This document shows, piece by piece, positions 13,742 through 21,647 of a stretch of DNA of 23,500 nt. Origin of the DNA: Flemingiibacterium sp045644145 (GTDB lineage Bacteria > Bacillota > Clostridia > Oscillospirales > CAG-272); the NCBI GenBank assembly GCA_045644145.1, contig JAZRGK010000081.1, positions 1-23,500 of the forward strand, given 5' to 3'. The stretch's first letter is position 1. Every line of letters starts with the position of its first letter. A program made the translations under genes and the position numbers. The notes under the pieces were generated by a model, which was given only the letters and a program-made list of their open reading frames with translations, had not been told where the DNA came from and did not search any database.

Positions 13742-16285
13742 ATGAAGAAAAACGATCAAATGGAAAATATAGAGTTCCCAAATCAAAAAATAGTGGGTAT
13801 AGAAATGGAGGAAGAAGTAAAAAGCTCCTTTATTGCATACTCCATGAGCGTTATCATGTCACGTGCACTTCCGGATGTGCGTGACGGTCTTAAGCCCGTT
13901 CACAGACGTATACTTTACGCTATGTACGAGGACAAGCTTACCTACGATAAGGATTTCCGCAAGTCAGCGACAACCGTCGGTAACGTGCTTGGACGTTATC
14001 ATCCTCACGGTGACTCTGCGGTATACGATACAATGGTGCGCCTTGCACAGCCCTTCTCTCTGCGCTATCCTTTGGTGCAGGGTCAGGGTAACTTTGGTTC
14101 AATCGACGGAGATAAGGCGGCGGCTTACCGTTATACTGAAGCAAGACTTGCGAAGCTCTCCAACGAAATGATGAGTGATATCGAAAAGAACGTAGTTGAT
14201 TTCGTTCCAAACTTCGATAATACTCATGAAGAACCCAGCGTTCTTCCGGCAAGATTCCCGAACCTTCTTGTAAACGGTTCTATCGGTATCGCCGTAGGTA
14301 TGGCAACCTATATTCCCCCTCACAATTTGGGTGAGGTTATTGACGGTACTCTTTATCTTATGGATAACCCGGACTGCGAGATAAAGGATTTAATTCAGTA
14401 TATAAAGGGCCCCGATTTCCCTACTGCCGCAACGGTTTACGGCTCAAACGGAATTTATGAGGCTTATACTACCGGTAAGGGTCATGTTATGGTTCGTGCA
14501 AAGTGCGAGATCGACGAGGAAAATCATAAGATAATCGTCACCGAGCTTCCCTATCAGGTAAACAAGCGTATGCTTGTTGAAGCAATCGCCGATCTTGTAA
14601 AGGATAAGCGCATTGAGGGAATTACCGAAATCGTTGACCTTTCCGACCGCTCAAAAGAGGTTCACATTGAGATAACCTATCGCCGAGATGCAAACGGTCA
14701 GGTAATTCTCAATCAGCTTTACAAATACAGCCAGCTTCAGGATACCTGCGCGTTCAATATGCTGGCACTTGTAAACAATGTTCCGAAGATACTGAATCTT
14801 AAGCAGATACTTAAGCATTATCTTGCCCATCAGGAAGAAGTAATCACACGCCGCGTTAAGTTTGATCTTGACAAGGCAGAGCGTGAGGCACACATTTATG
14901 AGGGTTACAAGATAGCTATCGACAATATTGAGGAAGTAATAAAGGTTATCCGCGGATCCGCATCCATATCGGACGCAAAGGCTCAGCTTATGGAGCGCTT
15001 CGGTCTTACGGATGTTCAGGCGCAGGCTATAGTGGAAATGACTCTCGGCCGTCTTTCCGGCATGGAGCGTCAGAAGATAGAGGAGCGCCTTGCAAAGCTC
15101 TACGAAACCATAGCAGAGCTTCGCGGAATTTTAGCCGACGAAAATAAGATAAAGGGCATCATCCGTGATGAAATGCTTGAAATCAAGGAGAAATTCGCTG
15201 ACGAGCGCAAGACTGAGCTTGTTGAGGCGGAGGACGATATAATCTACGAGGACCTCATCGAGCGTCACGACTGCGTTATCACGCTGACCGGCGACGGCTA
15301 CATCAAGCGTCAGCCTGCCGACACCTATACGGCACAGCGCCGTGGCGGTAAGGGTATTATCGGTATGACCACCAAGGAAGACGACGCTATTGCGGACGTT
15401 GTGGTAGCACACAGCCACTCCTTCATAATGATGTTTACCAATACCGGTAAGGTTCACACAAGAAAGACATATCAGATACCGGAAGCCGGACGTACTGCAA
15501 AGGGCTCCAATATCGTAAACGTGCTGGAGCTTGCCGAGGGCGAAAAGGTAACGGCTATTATATCCGTTCCCGCATTTGCCGCAAGTGAGTATCTGTTCAT
15601 GATAACGCGCAAGGGCGTTGTTAAGAAAACGCTTCTTTCCGATTTCGAGTATCAGAGAAAGGGTGGTAAGATCGCTATTTCTCTGGACGACGGCGACGAG
15701 CTTTCCTTTGTAAAGCATACTGTTGGTACTGACGGAATCATTATCGCAACTCATAACGGCATGTCAGCACGCTTCGACGAAGAAGACGTACGCTCCATGG
15801 GACGTACTGCCCGCGGTGTTCGCGGAATAAGACTTTCCGAGGGCGACTATGTTGTGGGCGCGGCTGTAGTTGACGATGAAAAGGCGCTCATCACCATCAC
15901 CGAAAACGGCTTCGGTAAGCGCTGTGAATTCTCCGAATTTACCGCCCATAACCGCGGTGTCAAGGGTGTTACATGTCACGGTATATCCGAAAAGACCGGT
16001 GCTCTCGCAGGTATTGCCGCAGTTGCAGAGGATGATGACATCATGCTTATAACCAACGAGGGTACTATCATAAGAACGCCCGTATCGGGAATCCCGTTCT
16101 ATAGACGCGGTGCCGGCGGAGTTATTGTGATGCGACTTTCCGAGGGCGCATCTATCGTAAACTTTGCCAAGGTTTCCGTTGATAAAGAGGAGCTTTCCGA
16201 AGCAGACGATGAAGCAGTCAAAGCAACAGACAACACTGAAGAAGTACCGGTAGTGACTGAATCGGAAGATACGAATAAAGGTTAA
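13742..16285 (+). CDS. gyrA: DNA gyrase subunit A
   Basis: GyrA cleaves and rejoins DNA in gyrase. The 847 residues show the breakage-reunion domain with catalytic Tyr131 (AAYRYTEARL), and the quinolone region YHPHGDSAVYDT with Ser92 and Asp96, the wild-type residues at the E. coli 83 and 87 positions. Then comes the coiled-coil arm and exit gate (about 340-500), and the C-terminal beta-pinwheel beginning with the GyrA box QRRGGKG (532-538), which defines gyrase over ParC. A 35-residue acidic tail follows (about 813-847). AGAAAGGAA lies 11 nt before the ATG. The upstream gap carries DnaA-like sites but no clear promoter, so read-through from gyrB is likely. A lipoprotein gene follows after 19 bp. 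Confidence 0.97.
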   Translation: MKKNDQMENIEFPNQKIVGIEMEEEVKSSFIAYSMSVIMSRALPDVRDGLKPVHRRILYAMYEDKLTYDKDFRKSATTVGNVLGRYHPHGDSAVYDTMVRLAQPFSLRYPLVQGQGNFGSIDGDKAAAYRYTEARLAKLSNEMMSDIEKNVVDFVPNFDNTHEEPSVLPARFPNLLVNGSIGIAVGMATYIPPHNLGEVIDGTLYLMDNPDCEIKDLIQYIKGPDFPTAATVYGSNGIYEAYTTGKGHVMVRAKCEIDEENHKIIVTELPYQVNKRMLVEAIADLVKDKRIEGITEIVDLSDRSKEVHIEITYRRDANGQVILNQLYKYSQLQDTCAFNMLALVNNVPKILNLKQILKHYLAHQEEVITRRVKFDLDKAEREAHIYEGYKIAIDNIEEVIKVIRGSASISDAKAQLMERFGLTDVQAQAIVEMTLGRLSGMERQKIEERLAKLYETIAELRGILADENKIKGIIRDEMLEIKEKFADERKTELVEAEDDIIYEDLIERHDCVITLTGDGYIKRQPADTYTAQRRGGKGIIGMTTKEDDAIADVVVAHSHSFIMMFTNTGKVHTRKTYQIPEAGRTAKGSNIVNVLELAEGEKVTAIISVPAFAASEYLFMITRKGVVKKTLLSDFEYQRKGGKIAISLDDGDELSFVKHTVGTDGIIIATHNGMSARFDEEDVRSMGRTARGVRGIRLSEGDYVVGAAVVDDEKALITITENGFGKRCEFSEFTAHNRGVKGVTCHGISEKTGALAGIAAVAEDDDIMLITNEGTIIRTPVSGIPFYRRGAGGVIVMRLSEGASIVNFAKVSVDKEELSEADDEAVKATDNTEEVPVVTESEDTNKG

Positions 16286-16304
16286 TAAAAGGAAAAAGTA
16301 AAGA

Positions 16305-16838
16305 ATGAAAAAACTTTCGATTATTCTTGCATTTATAATGTCACTTTGCCTTTTCTCCTGCGGTGGGGAAAACAGCGAAGAAGTCCTCGGAGATTTCGCC
16401 GCTATAGCCCCGAGAGCCACAAACCTTTACCGTATTATCTATACCGACGGGCTTCCCCATGGGGAAACAGGTGAGGACGGATATGCTGCGGTAAGCGAGG
16501 GCGCGGAGTTTTCATCAATTGAGGAGATTGAGGAAGCTTTGGCAGAGGTATTTTACAGCGATTACTGCAAAATACTTGAAAATACCGCATTTTTAGGTGT
16601 GTACACCGCAGAGGGTGAAATAAAGGCAAAATTTATAGAACGTGACGGTGTCCTTTATGTTGCGCCTTCTGTTACCGAGCATTTCGGTGAACCACGCGAT
16701 TTTGATATCTCAGAAGCCGAGGTTGTAAAAAAGAATAGGTACATGGCAACGGTGCTAGTTCCCCATCCGGACGGGGATCTTGAGGTATCTCTCCAGAATA
16801 CAGAGAACGGTTGGAAAATAAACAGTCCGCTTTACTAA
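16305..16838 (+). CDS. Lipoprotein of unknown function, possibly IseA-like
   Basis: A 177-residue predicted lipoprotein: signal MKKLSIILAFIMSLCLFSC with lipobox LFSC, so Cys19 would be lipidated and the protein tethered outside the membrane. The mature part is acidic, alpha/beta, and has this order: NLYRIIYTD, a helix with EEIEEALAEVFYSDYCKI, a strand with GVLYVAP, VATVLVPHPDGDLEVSL and GWKINSPLY. That order resembles small cystatin/NTF2-like domains, and specifically the IseA type that inhibits cell wall DL-endopeptidases; the likeness is by eye and weak. AAAAGGAAA lies before the start and it sits 19 bp after gyrA, so it is probably co-transcribed. No obvious link to gyrase function. Confidence 0.6.
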   Translation: MKKLSIILAFIMSLCLFSCGGENSEEVLGDFAAIAPRATNLYRIIYTDGLPHGETGEDGYAAVSEGAEFSSIEEIEEALAEVFYSDYCKILENTAFLGVYTAEGEIKAKFIERDGVLYVAPSVTEHFGEPRDFDISEAEVVKKNRYMATVLVPHPDGDLEVSLQNTENGWKINSPLY

Positions 16839-16856
16839 AAAAATTTTTAAAACCTA

Positions 16857-16885
16857 TTGCAAAACAGATAAGTATGGTGTATAAT
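16857..16885 (+). promoter_or_regulatory. recA promoter
   Basis: -35 TTGCAA (16857-16862), 17-bp spacer, -10 TATAAT (16880-16885). Transcription would begin near 16892, leaving a leader of about 75 nt. The leader contains the inverted pair GTTCG (16905) / CGAAC (16930), which could form a weak stem. Confidence 0.85.
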
Positions 16886-16895
16886 AGTAACATAC

Positions 16896-16909
16896 AGAAT
16901 GTTTGTTCG
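16896..16909. promoter_or_regulatory. Candidate LexA (SOS) operator of recA
   Basis: AGAATGTTTGTTCG resembles the Gram-positive SOS box CGAACRNRYGTTYG/C: GAAt-N4-GTTC with one mismatch in the core. It lies just downstream of the start of transcription, a normal place for repression. The left half is imperfect, so this is tentative. Confidence 0.4.
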
Positions 16910-16966
16910 GTGTTACAGGATTTTCAAATCGAACGTAAATTTGCTATGTGAAAGGAAACAGTACCA

Positions 16967-18103
16967 ATGAAAGCAAAAACCAAAAGCAAGCCCGTGCCGG
17001 TGAAGATCACCGATAAGGACGAAAAGAAGAAAGCAATAGAGGGCGCAATCGGACAGATAGAGAAAAGCTACGGTAAGGGTACTATTATGCGTATGGGCGA
17101 AGCTCCGGAAATGGAAGTAAGCGCTATTTCCACCGGTTCGCTTACTCTTGATATGGCTCTTGGAATCGGCGGTGTGCCGAGAGGAAGAATCGTTGAAATA
17201 TACGGTCCGGAATCCTCAGGTAAGACCACTGTTGCACTTCATGTAGTTGCGGAAACCCAGAAGCTTGGCGGTGAGGCGGCATACATAGACGTGGAAAACG
17301 CTCTTGATCCCGTTTACGCAAAGGCTCTCGGTGTTGATATTGACAATTTGCTTGTATCACAGCCTTCAAGCGGTGAGCAGGCTCTTGATATTGCCGAGGC
17401 GCTTATCCGTTCGGGTGCTATTGATGTGGTTATCGTTGACTCCGTAGCGGCGCTTGTTACACAGCAGGAAATAGACGGTGATATGGCTGCATCTCACGTT
17501 GGTCTGCAGGCAAGACTTATGTCACAGGCGCTTAAGAAGCTTTCCGGCGCTGTAGCAAAGTCTAACACCGTACTCATATTCATAAATCAGCTTCGCGAAA
17601 AGATTGGTATATCCTACGGTAATCCCGAGGTTACCTCAGGCGGACGTGCGCTTAAGTTCTATTCGTCTGTGCGTATCGAGATAAGACGTGCGGAACAGCT
17701 TAAGGACGGCTCGGATATCTACGGAAACCATGTAAAGTGCAAGATAGTGAAGAACAAGGTAGCTCCGCCTTTCAAGGTAGCGGAGTTCAATATCCTATAC
17801 GGTCAGGGTATATCCAAGTCCGGTGAGATCGTTGATCTTGCAATCGAGCTTGATCTTGTGCATAAGAGCGGTTCTTGGTTCTCCTATAACGGTCAGCGCA
17901 TCGCTCAGGGTAAGGAAAACGCAAGAAAGTATATTGAGGGCAACGCCGAGCTTATGGAAGAGCTTGCCGAGAAGATAATCGGAAAGAGGGACGAGGTTGC
18001 GGCGCTTATGGATCAGGACTTCGGAAACGATGATGGCGACGAGGTTGATCCCGATGACGAGGCTCTCGATATAAAGATCCTTGCAACGGATGACGACGAA
18101 TAA
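16967..18103 (+). CDS. recA: Recombinase RecA
   Basis: RecA forms filaments on single-stranded DNA for strand exchange and triggers LexA self-cleavage. The 378 residues contain Walker A GPESSGKTT (80-88), the YIDVENALDP segment in place of the common YIDAEHALDP, VDSVAAL, the DNA-binding loop region SHVGLQARLMSQALKKLS, and NQLREKIG..YGNPE(V/T)TSGGRALKF. The acidic C-terminus (about 340-378) is the usual regulatory tail. AAAGGAAA lies before the ATG. It has its own promoter and a possible LexA operator. recX follows after 9 bp, a common pairing. Confidence 0.97.
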   Translation: MKAKTKSKPVPVKITDKDEKKKAIEGAIGQIEKSYGKGTIMRMGEAPEMEVSAISTGSLTLDMALGIGGVPRGRIVEIYGPESSGKTTVALHVVAETQKLGGEAAYIDVENALDPVYAKALGVDIDNLLVSQPSSGEQALDIAEALIRSGAIDVVIVDSVAALVTQQEIDGDMAASHVGLQARLMSQALKKLSGAVAKSNTVLIFINQLREKIGISYGNPEVTSGGRALKFYSSVRIEIRRAEQLKDGSDIYGNHVKCKIVKNKVAPPFKVAEFNILYGQGISKSGEIVDLAIELDLVHKSGSWFSYNGQRIAQGKENARKYIEGNAELMEELAEKIIGKRDEVAALMDQDFGNDDGDEVDPDDEALDIKILATDDDE

Positions 18104-18112
18104 TTTCGTGGC

Positions 18113-18781
18113 ATGGGAATAAATATAGCCGTGACGAAGCTTGAACCTCGCATGTCAGGCGAGGAAGTCAGGCTGTTTGTAAATATAAAATCGGAAAAGC
18201 ATGAGGATACCGTAAATTTTACGGTATCCTCAAAGATGCTTTTTGATATAGGAAACATAGGCATGGGAAGTATTCCCTACAAGCTTACCGAGGCGCAGTT
18301 TGATTCTCTTGAATACAGCGCCAAGCTGTGGGAAGCGGTGAAAAAGGGGATAGACATCATATCCTATGGGGATAACACCAAGTCGAAGCTTATCTTGAAA
18401 CTTAGGGGACGCGGATTTGACAGGGATATTTCCGAGGATGCGGCGGATTATCTTGCAGAGATGGGATATATCGACGAAAGGCGGATGCTGGAAAGAGCCG
18501 TGCATCAGCTTGCCGATGTTAAGCTTTACGGAAAGAGCCGAATAAAGAGTGAGCTTTACAAAAAAGGCATATCCCGTGAGGTTATGGACGAATATTTAGC
18601 CGAACTTTTAGAAGAAGTGGATTTCGAAGCAAATCTCTGCGCGCTTGTGAAAAAACGGTGCGATTTCGATATGCTTTACGACTGTAAATACCGTGAATCC
18701 CTTTATGCTTCCATGTACCGATACGGTTATTCCCCATCCGAAACGAGAGCGGCGGTAAAAGCTGTTCTTGAGGAGCAATAA
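18113..18781 (+). CDS. recX: RecA regulator RecX
   Basis: RecX binds RecA filaments and limits their activity. The 222 residues fit the family: an N-terminal strand-rich part (about 1-65), then three-helix repeats. The second repeat shows GDNTKSKLILKLRGRGFDRDISEDAADYL and GYIDERRMLERAVHQLA, then KLYGKSRIKSELYKKGISREVMDEYL, all typical. There is no clear ribosome binding site, only 9 bp after the recA stop, so translation probably depends on recA ribosomes. A perfect 15-bp inverted repeat (18202-18232) lies inside codons 30-40, well within the protein-coding frame. rimO follows after 30 bp. Confidence 0.9.
   Translation: MGINIAVTKLEPRMSGEEVRLFVNIKSEKHEDTVNFTVSSKMLFDIGNIGMGSIPYKLTEAQFDSLEYSAKLWEAVKKGIDIISYGDNTKSKLILKLRGRGFDRDISEDAADYLAEMGYIDERRMLERAVHQLADVKLYGKSRIKSELYKKGISREVMDEYLAELLEEVDFEANLCALVKKRCDFDMLYDCKYRESLYASMYRYGYSPSETRAAVKAVLEEQ
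18202..18232. repeat. Perfect inverted repeat inside recX
   Basis: Arms TGAGGATACCGTAAA and its exact complement TTTACGGTATCCTCA, separated by a single T. Transcribed as RNA it folds into a strong hairpin near the 5' end of the recX coding region. No T-run follows directly on the plus strand (AAAGATGC follows), so it is not a standard terminator. It may damp translation or stabilise the recA message; this is inference. Confidence 0.8.
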
Positions 18782-18811
18782 ATTACGGATAAAACAAAAG
18801 GAAAAACGCAA

Positions 18812-20152
18812 ATGAGTAAGAAAAACATAAAAGTAGGCTTTGTATCTCTCGGGTGCCCCAAAAATCAGCTTGATACCGAGGTAATGCTCCGTGAGCTTTA
18901 TGACGAGGGGTATGAAATAGTTTCCGAGGATATAGATGCGGATGTTGTGGTTATAAACACCTGCGGATTCATTGAATCTGCAAAAAAGGAAGCTATCGAC
19001 AACATTATAGATATCGGTTGGCTGAAAAAGAACCGCACACTTCGGGGAATCGTGGTTACGGGATGCCTTGCCGAGAGGTACCGCGACGCCATTTTCGATG
19101 AGCTTCCCGAGGTTGACGCCATTCTCGGAGTTGGAAGCATCCATAACATAGTAAAGGCAGTTGAGTCCGCGGCAAACGGTAAAAAATATTCTTCCTACGA
19201 GGACAAAAATACCGTGAAGCTCGGCGGCGAGCGCATCGTTACAACTCCAGAATATTACGCTTATCTCAAGGTGGCAGAGGGATGCGACAACCACTGCACC
19301 TACTGTGCGATTCCGTCAATCAGAGGAAAATTCAGAAGCCGTCCCATGGAAGACCTTGTTGCCGAAGCTAAGACTCTCGAGGAGCTTGGAGTTAAGGAGC
19401 TTGTAGTAGTGGCGCAGGATACCACAAGATACGGTCTTGACCTTTACGGTGAGTACAAGCTTGCGGAGCTTCTTGAAAAAATCACGGCTGAAACCAATAT
19501 TCCGTGGATAAGAGTGCTTTACTGCTATCCCGACAAGATCACCGATGAGCTTGTGGATGTATTCAAAAATAATCCCAGAGTGCTCAAATACATTGACCTT
19601 CCCATACAGCATATCTCCGGTAATGTGCTCCGTGCAATGAACCGTCACGGTGACGGTGATATGATCCGCTCGGTGGTGAAGAAGCTTCGTGATAACGTGC
19701 CCGGAATGATCATCCGCACCACGGTTATCGTAGGCTTCCCCGGTGAAACCGAGGAAGATTTCACCGAGCTTTGCGAATTTGTAAAGGAAGCGAAGTTTGA
19801 CAGACTTGGCGCATTCACCTACTCCCGCGAGGAAGACACGCCTGCATACAGCTTTGAAGATCAGATAGACGAGCAGGTGAAGCAGGACAGATACGATATC
19901 GTAATGCGCACCCAGGGCGATATCACCGAAGCGCAGAACGAAGGGATGATCGGTAAGACCGTCACCGTTATGTGCGAGGAATACGATCCCGTGTCGGAAA
20001 CCTATTTCGGCAGAACCTATGCTGATGCGCCGGAGATCGACGGCAAGGTATATTTCCGTGCACCCAAGGGAAGTATCGGCGAGGGCGAGTTCGTAAACGT
20101 TAAGATCACCGAGACTATCGACTACGACCTTGTGGGCGAGCGTGTAAAATAA
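18812..20152 (+). CDS. rimO: Ribosomal protein uS12 methylthiotransferase RimO
   Basis: RimO is a radical SAM enzyme that adds a methylthio group to Asp88 (E. coli numbering) of ribosomal protein S12. The 446 residues show the N-terminal domain with the auxiliary cluster Cys at 15 (SLGCPKNQLD), 51 (NTCGFIESAK) and 85 (VTGCLAERY). The radical SAM motif C158-x3-C162-x2-C165 follows in GCDNHCTYCAIPSIRGKFRSR, and a TRAM domain lies at the end (about 375-446). The 'SLGCPKN..D' and 'IRGKFRSR' motifs separate RimO from MiaB and MtaB. AAAAGGAAA precedes the ATG. It belongs to the recA-recX-rimO-pgsA cluster. Confidence 0.96.
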   Translation: MSKKNIKVGFVSLGCPKNQLDTEVMLRELYDEGYEIVSEDIDADVVVINTCGFIESAKKEAIDNIIDIGWLKKNRTLRGIVVTGCLAERYRDAIFDELPEVDAILGVGSIHNIVKAVESAANGKKYSSYEDKNTVKLGGERIVTTPEYYAYLKVAEGCDNHCTYCAIPSIRGKFRSRPMEDLVAEAKTLEELGVKELVVVAQDTTRYGLDLYGEYKLAELLEKITAETNIPWIRVLYCYPDKITDELVDVFKNNPRVLKYIDLPIQHISGNVLRAMNRHGDGDMIRSVVKKLRDNVPGMIIRTTVIVGFPGETEEDFTELCEFVKEAKFDRLGAFTYSREEDTPAYSFEDQIDEQVKQDRYDIVMRTQGDITEAQNEGMIGKTVTVMCEEYDPVSETYFGRTYADAPEIDGKVYFRAPKGSIGEGEFVNVKITETIDYDLVGERVK

Positions 20153-20164
20153 GGGGGAAAAGAT

Positions 20165-20761
20165 ATGAATTTACCAAATAAGCTTTCGCTTCTCAGAGTT
20201 ATCCTTGTGCCGCTGTTTGTGGCGGTAATGTGTATTCCGTCGGCTGAGGTTTTTGCGGCAAATGAAATGCTTTTCCGCATAATTGCTGCTGTACTGTTCG
20301 CCCTTACTGCATTTACCGACATGCTTGACGGACATATTGCGAGAAAATACAATCTTATAACGGATTTTGGAAAATTCATCGATCCGCTGGCGGATAAATT
20401 TATGGTGTTCGGCGCCATGCTTGCAATCCTTTACCGTTTCGATTACATCCGTCCTCTGTTCGTATGGGCGGCGCTTATCGTAATATTCCGCGAGCTTGCA
20501 ATTACCTCGATGCGACTGATCGTTGTAAACAAGTCCGGAACGGTAGTCGCGGCGGCATGGCTTGGCAAGGTCAAGACCGTAACCCAGATCATCTGCATCG
20601 TTACCGTACTTATTGAGCCGATTATCATTCCGAAGGGCAATTTCTTCGGGGATTACAACATTCTTTCCTATGTAACCATCGCCGCAATGACGGTTATGAC
20701 GCTTTGGTCGGGCATTGATTACATGAAAGCATATTGGCCACTGCTTGATCCTAATAAGTAA
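20165..20761 (+). CDS. pgsA: CDP-diacylglycerol-glycerol-3-phosphate 3-phosphatidyltransferase
   Basis: PgsA makes phosphatidylglycerol-phosphate, the committed step to phosphatidylglycerol, in the membrane. The 198 residues carry the CDP-alcohol phosphotransferase motif D55-G56-x2-A59-R60-x8-G69-x3-D73-x3-D77 (DGHIARKYNLITDFGKFIDPLADK region), preceded by the NLPNKLSLLRVILVPLF start and followed by several transmembrane helices. AAGGGGGAAAAG precedes the ATG. It sits 12 bp after rimO, a pairing seen in other Firmicutes, and is the last gene of the rightward block: a terminator follows at once. Confidence 0.95.
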   Translation: MNLPNKLSLLRVILVPLFVAVMCIPSAEVFAANEMLFRIIAAVLFALTAFTDMLDGHIARKYNLITDFGKFIDPLADKFMVFGAMLAILYRFDYIRPLFVWAALIVIFRELAITSMRLIVVNKSGTVVAAAWLGKVKTVTQIICIVTVLIEPIIIPKGNFFGDYNILSYVTIAAMTVMTLWSGIDYMKAYWPLLDPNK

Positions 20762-20764
20762 GAG

Positions 20765-20801
20765 AAAATCACCTGCTATCTGTAAGACGGCGGGTGATTT
20801 T
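20765..20801 (+). terminator. Intrinsic terminator after pgsA
   Basis: Stem AAAATCACCTGC / GCGGGTGATTTT (12 bp with one T-G wobble), a 13-nt loop, then a T-run. It closes the recA-recX-rimO-pgsA transcript. Confidence 0.8.
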
Positions 20802-20847
20802 TGTATAGGTTATTGCGAAATGGTAAAATGCCAAACTTAGCATATTT

Positions 20848-20861
20848 TTATATTAATATAA
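20848..20861. repeat. A+T-only palindrome downstream of the XRE gene
   Basis: TTATATTAATATAA is a perfect 14-bp palindrome in the A+T-rich stretch between the pgsA terminator and the repressor gene. Made only of A and T, it may arise by chance. Confidence 0.35.
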
Positions 20862-20909
20862 GTATAAATGAGATAAGGGCAAGTTTTCACTATAAAAAGA
20901 TAAACTAAT

Positions 20910-21119
20910 TTATATTTTATCTGTGAGCCCCAAAATATAATCTGTGCTAACCTTATAAAATTTAGATAAGCTTATAATATGCCTGACTGGAATTTCAGTT
21001 ATTCCCATTTCGTATCTTGAATATACTTGCTGTGTAGTCTGCAAAAAGTTTGCTATGTCTTTTTGCTTCAAATCTCTATCTTCTCTAAGTTCTCTTATTC
21101 TTTCAACGTATGTTTTCAA
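20910..21119 (-). CDS. XRE-family transcriptional repressor (Cro/CI HTH)
   Basis: A small DNA-binding protein of 69 residues. It is essentially one Cro/CI-type domain: ERIRELREDRDLKQKDIANFL, then the recognition helix region TTQQVYSRYEMG (about 28-39), then the stabilising helices IPVRHIISLSKFYKVSTDYILGLTD. I choose the TTG at 21117-21119, since GAGGTG lies about 6 nt upstream and gives MKTYVERIREL, the usual family start; a GTG three codons earlier is inside that ribosome binding site. It is divergent from a small secreted-protein gene, with palindromic sites between. A local repressor of that neighbour and of itself is the natural inference. A+T-rich codon use suggests a different history from its neighbours. 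Confidence 0.85.
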   Translation of the reverse strand: MKTYVERIRELREDRDLKQKDIANFLQTTQQVYSRYEMGITEIPVRHIISLSKFYKVSTDYILGLTDKI

Positions 21120-21150
21120 AACTAACACCTCAAAGAAATATTATCACAAA

Positions 21151-21164
21151 TATGTAGAAACATA
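21151..21164. promoter_or_regulatory. Second small inverted repeat in the XRE/secreted protein gap
   Basis: TATGT-AGAA-ACATA, just upstream of the -35 of the secreted protein gene, and near an extended -10-like TGTGATAAT (minus strand) of the repressor gene. It could be a second operator half or a chance repeat. Confidence 0.3.
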
Positions 21165-21193
21165 TTGACTTTACATCTAATTAGGTGTATAAT
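21165..21193 (+). promoter_or_regulatory. Promoter of the small secreted protein, with palindromic operator in its spacer
   Basis: -35 TTGACT (21165-21170), 17-bp spacer, -10 TATAAT (21188-21193). The 18-bp imperfect palindrome TACATCTAATTAGGTGTA (21172-21189, one mismatched pair) fills the spacer, the classic place for a Cro/CI-type operator. A related half site ACACCTCAA (21125-21133) overlaps the repressor's own ribosome binding site. Confidence 0.7.
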
Positions 21194-21221
21194 TATTGTG
21201 AGGGGCGGAAAGGAATAAATT

Positions 21222-21611
21222 ATGAAATTACATATAAAAAAAGTATTTATTGTTTTTTTGACATTGATTATGATATTTACGCTTAGTGTGCCCGCATTTG
21301 CGACAAATACTGGCTATAATCGTGGATATCAATATAGTACAGCTGTTTATCATTATAATGTTACATTAAAAGATAAAGGCTGGGAAGCAATAACAGTGGT
21401 AAACACCTGTAATATTCCTTTAGAAGTGCATGTGGGTGGTGTATATCAAGGCGTATTAAACAAGAAAAACTCCGAACTTACCGTATGGATTTATAAAGCG
21501 AATAAAAATAATCTCACGAAAAGAGTCAAGATAGATCCGTTGAAAACAGGTACACACACTTTCAGAATCAAGACAACCGGCTATAAAGATGTAATAAAAA
21601 AAGTATATTAA
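21222..21611 (+). CDS. Small secreted protein of unknown function
   Basis: A 129-residue protein with a clear signal peptide: MKLHIKKVFIVFLTLIMIFTLSVPAFA, with cleavage expected after AFA (residue 27). The mature part of about 102 residues is strand-rich and basic (TLKDKGWEAITVVN, LEVHVGGVYQG, ELTVWIYKANKN, THTFRIKTTGYKDV), has one Cys and no lipobox or anchor, and so is probably released or bound non-covalently to the wall. No family is recognised; a single Ig-like or beta-sandwich fold is possible. GGAAAGGA precedes the ATG. It is under a promoter with a repressor-like palindrome and faces away from the XRE gene. Its A/T-ending codons differ from the neighbouring metabolic genes. Confidence 0.75.
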   Translation: MKLHIKKVFIVFLTLIMIFTLSVPAFATNTGYNRGYQYSTAVYHYNVTLKDKGWEAITVVNTCNIPLEVHVGGVYQGVLNKKNSELTVWIYKANKNNLTKRVKIDPLKTGTHTFRIKTTGYKDVIKKVY

Positions 21612-21647
21612 AATAGCAATAGTTTAACAAAAAACAACAGCCCCATC

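Noticed and set aside
14010..14030. Quinolone-resistance change in gyrA
   Set aside because: Ser92 and Asp96 are the sensitive-type residues at the two main positions; no resistance call is warranted.
15131..16420. Two minus-strand open frames of over 200 codons across gyrA and the lipoprotein gene
   Set aside because: They oppose conserved gyrA motifs and show no recognisable domain.
18608..19294. Minus-strand open frame across the recX-rimO boundary
   Set aside because: Shadow of recX and rimO coding sequence with no start signal or domain.
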